Source: Edaphobacter lichenicola (GTDB lineage Bacteria > Acidobacteriota > Terriglobia > Terriglobales > Acidobacteriaceae). Taken from it: a DNA stretch of 64,000 nt. The stretch spans positions 1,860,001 to 1,924,000 of the forward strand of contig NZ_CP073696.1 in NCBI RefSeq assembly GCF_025264645.1, read 5' to 3'. Of the stretch, positions 1-8,748 are shown piece after piece. The notes below the pieces were generated by a model. It had not been told where the DNA came from and did no database searches. It saw nothing but the letters and a program-made list of their open reading frames with translations. Position 1 is the stretch's first letter. Each line of letters starts with the position of its first letter. The position numbers and the translations under genes were made by a program.

Positions 1-732
1 AAGCTCGCTTCCCAAGGTAAAGAGGTTGTCCTCGCTGGGGTCCATTTGAGCGGCAATTTGAAACTCGTTCGCCGCTTGAAGATATCTTCCATCCTTCTCC
101 TCGATCTGACCCAACAAGTTGTGTAGCTCTCCAGTGTTCTTTTGCGCCATGATGCTCTGGATAAGTTGTCGCGCGTCGGCCGACTTTCCTGTTAGGAAGA
201 ATGCCAACGCCAGATCGTAGCTGTTGTTGTAGGAGGAGGGGTTGATTCTCTGGGCTTGCTCCAGGAGAGGGAGCGCATCCGCAATCTTGTTGGACTGAAG
301 ATAGAAGTCGGCCAGGTTATGGTTGGCATCGAAGTCTCGAGGCGCGAGAGCGAGCGCTTTACGAAGTTGTGCTTCAGCTAGATCCAGCTTTCCCGAATGG
401 GTGAGGTTCGCTGCCAGATTCGTTCTAGCGACTGCTGAATCAGGTTTCAGGCGGACTGCTATTTCGAGATGTTTTTGAGCTTTTGCATCTTCCGACTCCG
501 CGGCGTAGACGAGGCCTAAAAGCTCATGGATCTCAAAGCTCTGCGGTGCAGATGGTAAGAGGCGTTCCAGTTGGGTTGCGGCATCGACAAAGTGACCTGC
601 GTCGTATTGCGCTTCCGCAGATTGAAACTCGCGATCAAGTTTCTGGTTGGGCTTGTCTTCTGCCGTCGCAGAGCTTATGCAAAGCAGTGCGAAACAAAAG
701 ACCAGTAGCCGAAACCGAGCCCCCGTGCTCAT
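1..732 (-). CDS. Secreted TPR-repeat protein, C-terminal part cut by window edge
   Basis: Open reading frame on the minus strand from an ATG at 732-730 that continues past base 1, so only the N-terminal 244 residues are visible. The first 24 or so residues form a signal peptide: basic start, hydrophobic LLVFCFALLC core, small residues before EDKPNQ. The rest is helical repeats with TPR spacing, such as AVARTNLAANLTHSGKLDLA and DFDANHNLADFYLQSNKIAD. TPRs mediate protein-protein contacts; no catalytic motif is visible. It lies just downstream of the TonB receptor gene on the same strand but is separated from it by a strong hairpin. It resembles the TPR region of the gene at 10593-12332 (shared YDLAL, LGSELL/WGSELLL and MDPSE/LDPSE positions), so the two look like paralogues. 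Function unknown. Confidence 0.8.
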   Translation of the reverse strand, partial: MSTGARFRLLVFCFALLCISSATAEDKPNQKLDREFQSAEAQYDAGHFVDAATQLERLLPSAPQSFEIHELLGLVYAAESEDAKAQKHLEIAVRLKPDSAVARTNLAANLTHSGKLDLAEAQLRKALALAPRDFDANHNLADFYLQSNKIADALPLLEQAQRINPSSYNNSYDLALAFFLTGKSADARQLIQSIMAQKNTGELHNLLGQIEEKDGRYLQAANEFQIAAQMDPSEDNLFTLGSEL

Positions 733-774
733 ACTCCACCTCTGTGATCGCTGCGTGGGGACGTGCCACGCAGA

Positions 775-820
775 AAGACACCCTTGAAGCCACTTGATTC
801 TGTGACTTCAAGGGTGTCTT
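775..820 (-). terminator. Rho-independent-like terminator of the TonB receptor gene
   Basis: A perfect 15-bp inverted repeat, AAGACACCCTTGAAG (775-789) and its complement (806-820), with a 16-nt loop. Read on the minus strand it begins 11 nt after the stop codon of the TonB receptor gene and is followed by TTTCTGCG. It also lies 43 nt upstream of the TPR gene start, so it should limit read-through between the two. Confidence 0.75.
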
Positions 821-830
821 CCATCTTAGC

Positions 831-3800
831 TTAGAAGTACAGTTTCAGAGCGAATTGGACCTGTCTCGGATTGGTGCGAGTGGATCCAATTTCACCGAAC
901 GTATTGCTGGTGAAGTTGCCAGAACCAGAGATTCCGACAACGCCGTTGCCGCCGAAGTTAGGAGCATTGAAGTTCGGGTGGTTGAAGATGTTGAAGAACT
1001 CAGACCGGAACTGCATCGAGAATCGTTCGGTAAGCTGGAAGGCTTTGAACGCCGAGAAGTCGAAGGTCTTGATTGGTGGGCCGGTAGTGGTTGCTGGGTT
1101 ACCTCCCAGCAGGGCGGCACCGGTTGCAGGGATGCATCCTGCTGTTGCTGGAGAGCCCAGCGGGCAAGGTTGCTGGAACGCATTCGGATTACCGAACCAA
1201 CTCAACTTATTGTTCCCGTCGAGATGCAGGCCAAGCTTCTGACTCTCCCCGGGAACGTTGACATCGTCGCAGTTGGTTCCCGAAGTGGTCGCGGTCGGGC
1301 AGGTGAGGGTGATCGGTTGGCCGCCCTCAAGAGTTACGATCCAGTTTGCGCTCCAACCTCCAATGACAGCGTTGGTCAGCTTCCCTGAGTTGCTCAGGAA
1401 CTGCTTGCCACTGCCAAATGGAAGGCCATATCCGCCGCTGAAGTGAAATACATTTCGGATATCGAAACCGGCGAGCGCATTGTCAAAACCAATACCAAGG
1501 CCCGGTACTGCCGGTGCGCGGTATCCGCCTACGCTCCCTCCGTTCAACAGGTCGCCAGCATCGGAGAGTGTCTTCGAATAGGTGTAAGTGGCGAGGTAGC
1601 TTAGGCCCTTCCAGTTCGCTTGTTCGAGCTTCATTTGCAGGCCGTTGTAGTCGCTACTTCCAATCGTTCGCTGATAACTACCGTTGCGTGCAAAGTCAGG
1701 GAATGGAAGTGCGCCTGGTGTGGTGGTCAGGTTTGTACCGGCTGCCCAGAGTTGGGATGGGTTGTTGTTGCCAATACCTGTCTGAAGATTCCAAGCATTC
1801 GTAAAGACATAGCCCACGGTCGCACTTAGTGTCTGGGTTACCGCATATTGAACAGTAAGGTTCGAGCTCAACGTAACAGGGGTTTGGTAGTTGAACTGAA
1901 GTCCCTGCAGATTGAGCTGCGATCCATTGACCTGAGTGGGCGTAAAGGAGAGACAGGAGAAACCCGACTCAAAGGTTGCGGTTCCACCTGGGCCACCTGT
2001 CGGGCACCCGGCGTAAGGCGTACCAGCACTGACCGGATTGACTGCTCCTTGAATTTGATAGTTGAAGTTGTAGACGAAGGGATAGTTTTCGCCGATATTG
2101 GGGCCATATCCCTGATTTTCAAATGCGTTGTAGAACAAGCCCACGCCGCCGCGTATCACGGCCTTTGGTGACGCTTGATACGCAAATCCTACGCGTGGTG
2201 AGATGTTATTTTTTTGTGTCTGCGTGAGACCATTTCCGTATTTGTTGGTCAACTCAAGCGCAATCCCATCCTGGGCCAATAGATTGACGAAGCTCGTCGA
2301 CAAGGCCCTGTCATCCTTACCGGAGGCCGGAATGATGTAGGTTGGTGTCCCGTTTGGCGGGCCGTCCTGAATGAAGTTGGCCTGACCTCCATTGGACTCG
2401 CCGAGCGGTCCGAAGTAGTCATAACGCACACCAAGATTGAGAGTCATCTTAGGAGTTACCTTCCAGTCATCCTGGAAGTACGCCGCGAAGTAGTTTTTCA
2501 CGTCGTAGGTCTTGTTGATGTTGGAGGCCTGCACCTGATCGGATCCTCCCGAATAATCGACTCCACCCGGAACGGTCGACAGCATTGGCTGCAGGAGAAA
2601 CTGCGCTATGCCGGTGAGGTTTTGGTTGCTGTTCGGAACGTCGGTGTAGGTACCGTTGTAGTCGAACTGACCGCGCGAATATGCAGGCTGCAGGGTCGAA
2701 AACTTTACGTGCTGGTATTCGATACCTGTTTTGAAGCTGTGCTTGCCATAGATTTTCGTGAAGTCGTCGGTGATCTGCAGGGTCTGACTGACTTCGTCCG
2801 ACGGCAGGAAGTTATTGCCGCCCAGGTTCGACAAGCCACCGAATGTGAAGCCGGGAAGACCTCCGTTTTCAGATACCTGCGGTATTCCTTGAATCCCAAA
2901 CTGAGCAGGAATGCCGAGGGTATTGCCCTCTGGACCGAATCGCGTGGTGTGAAGATGATTAAACCCAGCGCGTGCTACGTTGACCGCGCTCTGCGAGAAC
3001 GCATGGGTGTATCCTAACGCGGCCTGATCGGCTTTGGCGGTCTGGATGCCTTGCTGGAAGGCGCCGCCATCTGCAATACCGCCGAAGGTACCAGGAATGA
3101 ATTGAGGGTCATCCACATAGCTGAAGCGGAAGAATATCTGATTTTTGTCGCTGGGGTTGAAGTCCGCCCGGACGTCGAAGGCATTTCGACTCTCGGTCGA
3201 CTTCGGCGATGATGAGAAGTTCGTGGTGTTGAGCGCGCCGCTAGTCGGTAAGGGATACAGGTTCAACAGGGCGACGGCGTTCGGATCGATGCGGGACCTG
3301 GGAATCTGATTGAGGTTGCAGCCAGCGGAAAAGTTCGTGGTCGCAGCGGAACACGGGGATCCAGGCCCGAGAAACGGGTCACGAACAAAGCCGCTACCAA
3401 CCGGTCGCGTCGTTGCCGGATCCAAGACTGTGCCGAGTGGGATGATTCGACCAAGGGCGTCCGTTTGGGTCTTCGTCTGCAGGAGGTCCGAAAGGTTGGT
3501 GTAACCGCTGTTGCGCTCCGTCAACGTTGGCACAGTAGCAGTTGAAGTGACTCCTTGTACGACTCGGAGCCCTTCATAGTCACCGAAGACGAACAACTTG
3601 TTTTTGATGATCGGTCCACCGATGGAGGCTCCGAATTGATTCTGGCGTAGCTCTCCTTTTGGAGTTCCGTTGTTATTGGAAAACCAGTTCGCCGCGTCGA
3701 GCACATCATTGCGGAAGAACTCCCAGACGCTACCGTGAATGCTATTCGTACCGGACTTGATCGTTGCGTTGAGAACGGCACCTGCGGCACGGCCAAGGTC

Positions 3801-4529
3801 GGCGCTGAAGTCCGCGGTCTGAACTTTGAACTCCTGAATTGCATCCACCGGAGGCAGAACGATAAAGTTTGTTCCGTTCAGGAAGTCGACGGTGTCGGAG
3901 TTGTTATCGATACCGTCCAACAGGTAGTTGTTTTGCGAGGGTCGGAGACCGTTGGCGGAGAAGGCACCTGAGGCCGCGTTACCCCGGGTGTCTGCCTGAG
4001 GTGTGTTAACGCCGGCACCGAGCTGTGCCAGGAACGTAAAGTTACGGCCGTTCAGAGGGAGGTCGTTGACCGTCTTTTCACCGATGACCTGCCCGACCGA
4101 CGCTTCATCGGCCTGCAGTTGAGGCGGTGCGGTGTTCACTTCAACGGTTTCAGCGGATACGCCCGTCTTCAACTGCATGTTTGCCTGCAGGTGCTGGCCG
4201 ACTTCCACCTTCAGGTTTTCCTGTGTTGTCGTAGAGAATCCCGCAGCGGTGACGGTGAGGGAATAGTTTCCAATTCTGACCGGCGTAAAGAGGTACTCGC
4301 CGCTGCTGTTCGTCGTGGATTCGAGAGACAAGCCTACATCCTTGTTCAGGAGGGTCACCTTTGCATTGGGGATAAACGCGCCGGTAGAGTCCTGCACGTT
4401 ACCGGCGACTGACCCCTGGTCAACCTGGCCGAATGCGGCCGTGGCTTGCACGAGGAGAAAGAACAAGCAAGTGACGGTTATGTATCCAAAATGTCGAAGC
4501 AAACTCTTTGCGGTGCGATCAGTAGCCAT
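831..4529 (-). CDS. TonB-dependent receptor with carboxypeptidase-regulatory-like domain (Oar-like)
   Basis: About 1,232 residues. From the chosen ATG there is a signal peptide (HFGYITVTCLFFLLVQATAA), then a CarboxypepD_reg-like beta-sandwich (QGSVAGNVQDSTGAFIPNAK onward). Next is a plug domain (NDLPLNGRNF, NNYLLDGIDNN), then a long outer-membrane beta-barrel ending in an aromatic residue (ALKLYF), the usual outer-membrane insertion signal. This architecture is typical of the large Acidobacteriota TonB receptors thought to take up sugars or peptides across the outer membrane; the substrate cannot be read from sequence. The ATG at 4529 is preferred over the longer frame (to 4628) because GAGG lies 8 nt upstream and the signal peptide follows directly. 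A LacI-type palindrome lies about 105 bp upstream. Confidence 0.9.
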   Translation of the reverse strand: MATDRTAKSLLRHFGYITVTCLFFLLVQATAAFGQVDQGSVAGNVQDSTGAFIPNAKVTLLNKDVGLSLESTTNSSGEYLFTPVRIGNYSLTVTAAGFSTTTQENLKVEVGQHLQANMQLKTGVSAETVEVNTAPPQLQADEASVGQVIGEKTVNDLPLNGRNFTFLAQLGAGVNTPQADTRGNAASGAFSANGLRPSQNNYLLDGIDNNSDTVDFLNGTNFIVLPPVDAIQEFKVQTADFSADLGRAAGAVLNATIKSGTNSIHGSVWEFFRNDVLDAANWFSNNNGTPKGELRQNQFGASIGGPIIKNKLFVFGDYEGLRVVQGVTSTATVPTLTERNSGYTNLSDLLQTKTQTDALGRIIPLGTVLDPATTRPVGSGFVRDPFLGPGSPCSAATTNFSAGCNLNQIPRSRIDPNAVALLNLYPLPTSGALNTTNFSSSPKSTESRNAFDVRADFNPSDKNQIFFRFSYVDDPQFIPGTFGGIADGGAFQQGIQTAKADQAALGYTHAFSQSAVNVARAGFNHLHTTRFGPEGNTLGIPAQFGIQGIPQVSENGGLPGFTFGGLSNLGGNNFLPSDEVSQTLQITDDFTKIYGKHSFKTGIEYQHVKFSTLQPAYSRGQFDYNGTYTDVPNSNQNLTGIAQFLLQPMLSTVPGGVDYSGGSDQVQASNINKTYDVKNYFAAYFQDDWKVTPKMTLNLGVRYDYFGPLGESNGGQANFIQDGPPNGTPTYIIPASGKDDRALSTSFVNLLAQDGIALELTNKYGNGLTQTQKNNISPRVGFAYQASPKAVIRGGVGLFYNAFENQGYGPNIGENYPFVYNFNYQIQGAVNPVSAGTPYAGCPTGGPGGTATFESGFSCLSFTPTQVNGSQLNLQGLQFNYQTPVTLSSNLTVQYAVTQTLSATVGYVFTNAWNLQTGIGNNNPSQLWAAGTNLTTTPGALPFPDFARNGSYQRTIGSSDYNGLQMKLEQANWKGLSYLATYTYSKTLSDAGDLLNGGSVGGYRAPAVPGLGIGFDNALAGFDIRNVFHFSGGYGLPFGSGKQFLSNSGKLTNAVIGGWSANWIVTLEGGQPITLTCPTATTSGTNCDDVNVPGESQKLGLHLDGNNKLSWFGNPNAFQQPCPLGSPATAGCIPATGAALLGGNPATTTGPPIKTFDFSAFKAFQLTERFSMQFRSEFFNIFNHPNFNAPNFGGNGVVGISGSGNFTSNTFGEIGSTRTNPRQVQFALKLYF

Positions 4530-4634
4530 CCGAATAACCTCAGTGTTTTTCGTTCCATGGTCTTCGCGCGTCGTCAAAACTCGATGCGCTAATTGGGAGC
4601 CCGAGTAATGCTTTTCTGAAAGCTTCACGGCGAA

Positions 4635-4646
4635 GTAACCGGTTAC
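4635..4646. promoter_or_regulatory. LacI-family operator-like palindrome upstream of the TonB receptor
   Basis: Perfect 12-bp palindrome GTAACCGGTTAC with a central CG, the form expected for LacI/GalR-family operators. It lies about 105 bp upstream of the TonB receptor start and 150 bp before the divergent CRTAC1 gene, so it could act on either. Related sites occur at 12639-12652 and 13991-14004 near the LacI-family gene. Confidence 0.5.
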
Positions 4647-4796
4647 ATTCTTGACGGGAGGAATCTAGAACAAACAAATGACTTTTGTCAATCAAAAGGT
4701 TGAAATTATCGTCCGCACGTCGATGGACGTAATCCGGTTCATCCACGGTGTATTTGCATGGCACGATTTTGGGCTTGATGCAGCCATGGTGCTACC

Positions 4797-7700
4797 ATGG
4801 CCGAAATACGGAACCCCTTTGAAATGACGCACTCCCAGACTAAAAAACACCTTTTTTCCCGCCGGAAACTCCTCAAGGGCCTGGGTTTGTCTCCTATGTT
4901 CTTCCGGCCGGCACCATTTTATGCTTCCTCTTTCTTGTTTGGCCCATCAGAGGTCTTACCAATTCAAGGTTCGGACTACTCGTTCGCCGATATCCGTCTG
5001 ACACCCCACTACCCCGCGAAATCTCCTCTTGAAGATGTCCTCCGCCTAGTGACGCCCGGTTCGGATGAGTACATCACTGAGAGATACGCCTCTGAAATCG
5101 GACTACAGCTCAACGGGTGGAAGCGGGCTCTTGAGGCATCAACGCACGATCTTTCCGTCCTGTCTCGATCGCTGGATCCTTCCCTTCAAGCCTCGTCGCT
5201 GGTTCCCGTCGAGACGAAGACGCTGCGCTCTGGGGACGGGATCGAAACCGTACGGAGACGGTTTGCCAACGAGGTCGTTGCTGGGCGCGAGCAATTTCTC
5301 CACGCGATCCAAGATTGGCTGGGACCGATTTCGCGCGTCGAAACAGCGGAGTTCGAAGTTACAAGTATCGCTGAGATCGCGAGCGCGCCACTCACGGTCC
5401 GCCTGGATATTCGGTATGACCTTGTCGGAACTCGCAGCGATCAGCGCCGCGAGGAACGGGTTGGATCGTGGCGCACGGAGTGGTCGCATGATGAATCCCA
5501 TCCTGCACCCGATGCCTGGAATGTTCGCCGATGGGAGGCGGGTGAGGAGATTCTGAGCGTCACGAACGGTGCCGCATTTGTCGACGTCACATCTCGCGCC
5601 CTAGGCGGAGTGGAGTCGTATACGAGCCAGATGCTTCGCGGGTCTGACTATTGGCGGACGGTTCTAGATGGTGCATGTGGGATTGATGTCTACGGCAACA
5701 ACGGTATCGCCGCGGGTGACTTCGACAACGATGGATTCGACGATCTTTACGTTTGCCAGCCAGCAGGCCTGCCTAACCGGCTCTATCGAAATCGGGGCGA
5801 CGGAACGTTTGAAGACGTAACGGAACGATCGGGCGTCGGAGTACTGGACAACACCGCATGCGCTCTGTTTGCCGACTTTCGGAACAGCGGGCGTCAGGAC
5901 CTTCTGGTGGTGTGTGGGAGCGGACCCCTGCTCTTTCTCAATAAAGGGGACGGAACATTTGCTCTGAAGCGCGACGCATTCAAGTTTAAGGGTGCTCCAC
6001 AGGGATCGTTCACACATGCGGCTGTGGCCGACTATGATTGCGACGGTCGTCTCGATATTTACTTCTGCCTTTACAGCTACTATCTCGGGCTGGATCAGTA
6101 TCACTACCCAGTTCCCTACTTCGACGCGCGCAATGGCCCAGCCAATTGCCTTCTGCACAACGAAGGGGACGGGAACTTCGTTGAGAAGACCGAAGCGGCG
6201 GGATTAAACGTGGATAACAATCGGTACAGCTTCGCTTGCGCGTGGGGCGAATCTGGTTCGAGCGGCTCGCCCGACCTCTATGTGGCCAATGACTTCGGAC
6301 GGAATAATTTATATCGCAACAACGGCGATGGAACGTTCCGCACAGTTTCAAGTTCGTCCCACGTTGAAGATGTAGGGGCTGGAATGAGCGCGTGCTGGTC
6401 CGATTTTAACGACGATGGAAAGCAGGATATTTATGCCGCCGATATGTGGTCGGCGGCAGGCCAAAGGGTTTCAACGCAGAAGCAGTTTCAGGAGCGAGCG
6501 CCGGAAGAGATAAGGGAGCTTTATCGTCGGCATGCACGAGGCAATGCGCTCTATCGAAACCAAGGGAACGGGGTGTTTCAAAACGTCAGCGAGCAGGCTG
6601 GGGTTGAGATGGGCCGCTGGGCCTGGTGTTCGGATTTTTGGGACTTCGATCACGATGGCTACCCCGACCTCTATGTCGCGAACGGGTATATCACAGCACC
6701 GGAACGGAAGCAGGAACGGAGTGATCTTGGCAGCTTCTTCTGGCGACAGGTGGTGGCGAAATCACCGAATGATTCGACTCCCTCACTGGCTTATGAAAAG
6801 GGATGGAATGCTCTGAATGAATTAATTCGGTCGGATGCATCCTGGAGCGGCCATGAAAGGAATGTAGCGTTCGCGAATAACCGAGATGGAACGTTCTCCG
6901 AGGTTTCGGGCGCGCTTGGACTGGATTTCCCCGAGGACAGCCGATCTTTTGTTCTCGCTGATCTCGATCATGATGGCCGCTTGGAACTCATTCTCAAAAA
7001 CCGCAATGCGCCGCAGTTGCGGATTCTTCATAACGGGATGAAGGACCTCGGCGATTCCATCGCATTTCGCTTGCGTGGGACTAAGAGCAATCGCGATGGA
7101 ATCGGAACAGCGATTACGGTCGAAGCAGGAACGCTGAGGCAGACGAAGTATCTGCAAGCGGGCTCGGGGTTTTTGGCTCAGCATTCGAAAGAGTTGTTCT
7201 TCGGAGTCGGGAAGCCGGAGGGGGCGATTCAGTGCACGATTCGTTGGCCTAGCGGTCTGTCTCAGAGATTCGAACATTTACCTGTAAACCATCGGATTGA
7301 ATTTGAGGAGGGTGCGAATACCTTTACTGCGAAACCATTCGCCCCGACAAACTCTTCTTACGCGCAAGCGCCACTACCGCCTGTCTTAGAACCGCTGCCA
7401 GCCCAGGTAGAGACTTGGCTCATTGAGCCATTGCTGGCACCGGGATTTTCCTTGCCAGATCTCTCAGGCGGGATGCGAGAACTGCGATCGCTGCGCGGTA
7501 GCTTTGTGCTGCTCAACTTCTGGGCGACAACGGCGCCTCTCTGCCGTGACCAGTTGAGACTTCTTCATCGTCACGAGTCGACGCTCGCCGCAGGGCAGCT
7601 CAAAGTTCTGGCGGTAAGCGTCGACCAGCCAAACGATACTGCCAAAGCTCGCTCCTTTGCTGCAGAGGAACGATTTTCCTTCCCCGTTGTCTTTGCAACG

Positions 7701-8693
7701 GAAGATGTGGCGGGAATCTACAACATCATCTACCGGTACCTGTTCGATCGCCGCAGGGATCTCGCGATTCCGACCTCACTTCTGCTGGATCGAGAGGGGA
7801 TGATCGTCAAGATTTATCAGGGACCGATTAGCCCGGAGCGCCTGCTTGATGATGTAAAAGCTATCCCAACTACGGCGGCCGGTCGCATGCAAAAGGCGAT
7901 GCCCTTGGGCGGAGTACTGTACCAGGGAGGGTTTCAGCGGAATGACTTTACCTACGGGGTAGCGCTCTATCAACACGGATACCTGGAGCAGGCCGCTGAA
8001 TCATTTCAGCAGGTCATCGCCGCAAAGCCGGATGATCCCGAAGGCTACTACAACCTCGGAACACTCAACTTGCGGAAGAATGATTTCAAGCAGGCGCGAC
8101 AATACCTTCAACAGACCCTGAAGCTGCGTCCAGACTATCCTGAGGCCTGGAACAATCTCGGAATGATGGCTGCGCAGGAAGGCCATCCGGACGAAGCCAT
8201 CCAAAGCTTTCAACAGTCGTTGCTCCTGAGACCCACCTATGCCATCGCGCTATTGAACCTGGGAAATGTCTACCGGCGTCAGGGTGTTTTTGAGAAGGCA
8301 CTCGACTGCTTGAACCGTGCGCTTGCACTTGAACCCGACAATCCCGAGGTCAACTACAGTCTCGGCATGTTCTATGCGCAGCAGAGCCAGATGCAGAGTG
8401 CATCGGATTACCTGCAGAGAGCAATCGAGCTGCGTCCGGATTATCCCGAAGCACTGAACAACCTTGGCGTTCTCTTTGTGCGGGAGCAGAATTACGCGAA
8501 GGCGAGGGAACAGTTCGAGACTTGCATCCGTCTCGTCCCAACCTTCGATCAGTCTTATCTCAATCTTGCTCGACTGTATGCGCTGCAGAACGACAGGGGA
8601 AGAGCGATAGAAGTTTTGCAACAACTGCTGAAGATGCAACCGCAGAACGCTGGGGCCATTCAGGCCACGAAGATGTTAGATAGAGAGCCTTGA
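4797..8693 (+). CDS. CRTAC1-type FG-GAP/ASPIC-UnbV protein fused to a redoxin domain and TPRs
   Basis: 1,298 residues. An N-terminal export signal with a twin arginine (SRRKLLKGLG) suggests Tat secretion. Residues about 300-735 carry FG-GAP/VCBS repeats with calcium-binding loops (GDFDNDGFDD, DFNDDGKQD, DFDHDGYPD). Residues about 755-840 are an ASPIC/UnbV domain (GTKSNRDGIGTAITVEAG). Residues about 875-1020 resemble an AhpC/TlpA redoxin (APGFSLPDLSGG, VLLNFWATTAPLC). The last 240 residues are TPRs with PDYPEA and NNLG signatures. The redoxin lacks the first Cys of the usual WCxxC motif, so it may be redox-inactive or single-Cys. A second start (residue 10) would leave the signal intact. Probably an exported adhesion or scaffold protein; exact role unknown. 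Confidence 0.85.
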   Translation: MAEIRNPFEMTHSQTKKHLFSRRKLLKGLGLSPMFFRPAPFYASSFLFGPSEVLPIQGSDYSFADIRLTPHYPAKSPLEDVLRLVTPGSDEYITERYASEIGLQLNGWKRALEASTHDLSVLSRSLDPSLQASSLVPVETKTLRSGDGIETVRRRFANEVVAGREQFLHAIQDWLGPISRVETAEFEVTSIAEIASAPLTVRLDIRYDLVGTRSDQRREERVGSWRTEWSHDESHPAPDAWNVRRWEAGEEILSVTNGAAFVDVTSRALGGVESYTSQMLRGSDYWRTVLDGACGIDVYGNNGIAAGDFDNDGFDDLYVCQPAGLPNRLYRNRGDGTFEDVTERSGVGVLDNTACALFADFRNSGRQDLLVVCGSGPLLFLNKGDGTFALKRDAFKFKGAPQGSFTHAAVADYDCDGRLDIYFCLYSYYLGLDQYHYPVPYFDARNGPANCLLHNEGDGNFVEKTEAAGLNVDNNRYSFACAWGESGSSGSPDLYVANDFGRNNLYRNNGDGTFRTVSSSSHVEDVGAGMSACWSDFNDDGKQDIYAADMWSAAGQRVSTQKQFQERAPEEIRELYRRHARGNALYRNQGNGVFQNVSEQAGVEMGRWAWCSDFWDFDHDGYPDLYVANGYITAPERKQERSDLGSFFWRQVVAKSPNDSTPSLAYEKGWNALNELIRSDASWSGHERNVAFANNRDGTFSEVSGALGLDFPEDSRSFVLADLDHDGRLELILKNRNAPQLRILHNGMKDLGDSIAFRLRGTKSNRDGIGTAITVEAGTLRQTKYLQAGSGFLAQHSKELFFGVGKPEGAIQCTIRWPSGLSQRFEHLPVNHRIEFEEGANTFTAKPFAPTNSSYAQAPLPPVLEPLPAQVETWLIEPLLAPGFSLPDLSGGMRELRSLRGSFVLLNFWATTAPLCRDQLRLLHRHESTLAAGQLKVLAVSVDQPNDTAKARSFAAEERFSFPVVFATEDVAGIYNIIYRYLFDRRRDLAIPTSLLLDREGMIVKIYQGPISPERLLDDVKAIPTTAAGRMQKAMPLGGVLYQGGFQRNDFTYGVALYQHGYLEQAAESFQQVIAAKPDDPEGYYNLGTLNLRKNDFKQARQYLQQTLKLRPDYPEAWNNLGMMAAQEGHPDEAIQSFQQSLLLRPTYAIALLNLGNVYRRQGVFEKALDCLNRALALEPDNPEVNYSLGMFYAQQSQMQSASDYLQRAIELRPDYPEALNNLGVLFVREQNYAKAREQFETCIRLVPTFDQSYLNLARLYALQNDRGRAIEVLQQLLKMQPQNAGAIQATKMLDREP

Positions 8694-8748
8694 CAGGCAC
8701 TTCAAATGATGAGGTCTAAGGCGTGGTGTGCCTTTATAATCGCAGCCT

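Noticed and set aside
4540-4764. 74-codon minus-strand frame upstream of the TonB receptor
   Set aside because: It spans the operator-like palindrome and promoter region and has no recognisable motif.
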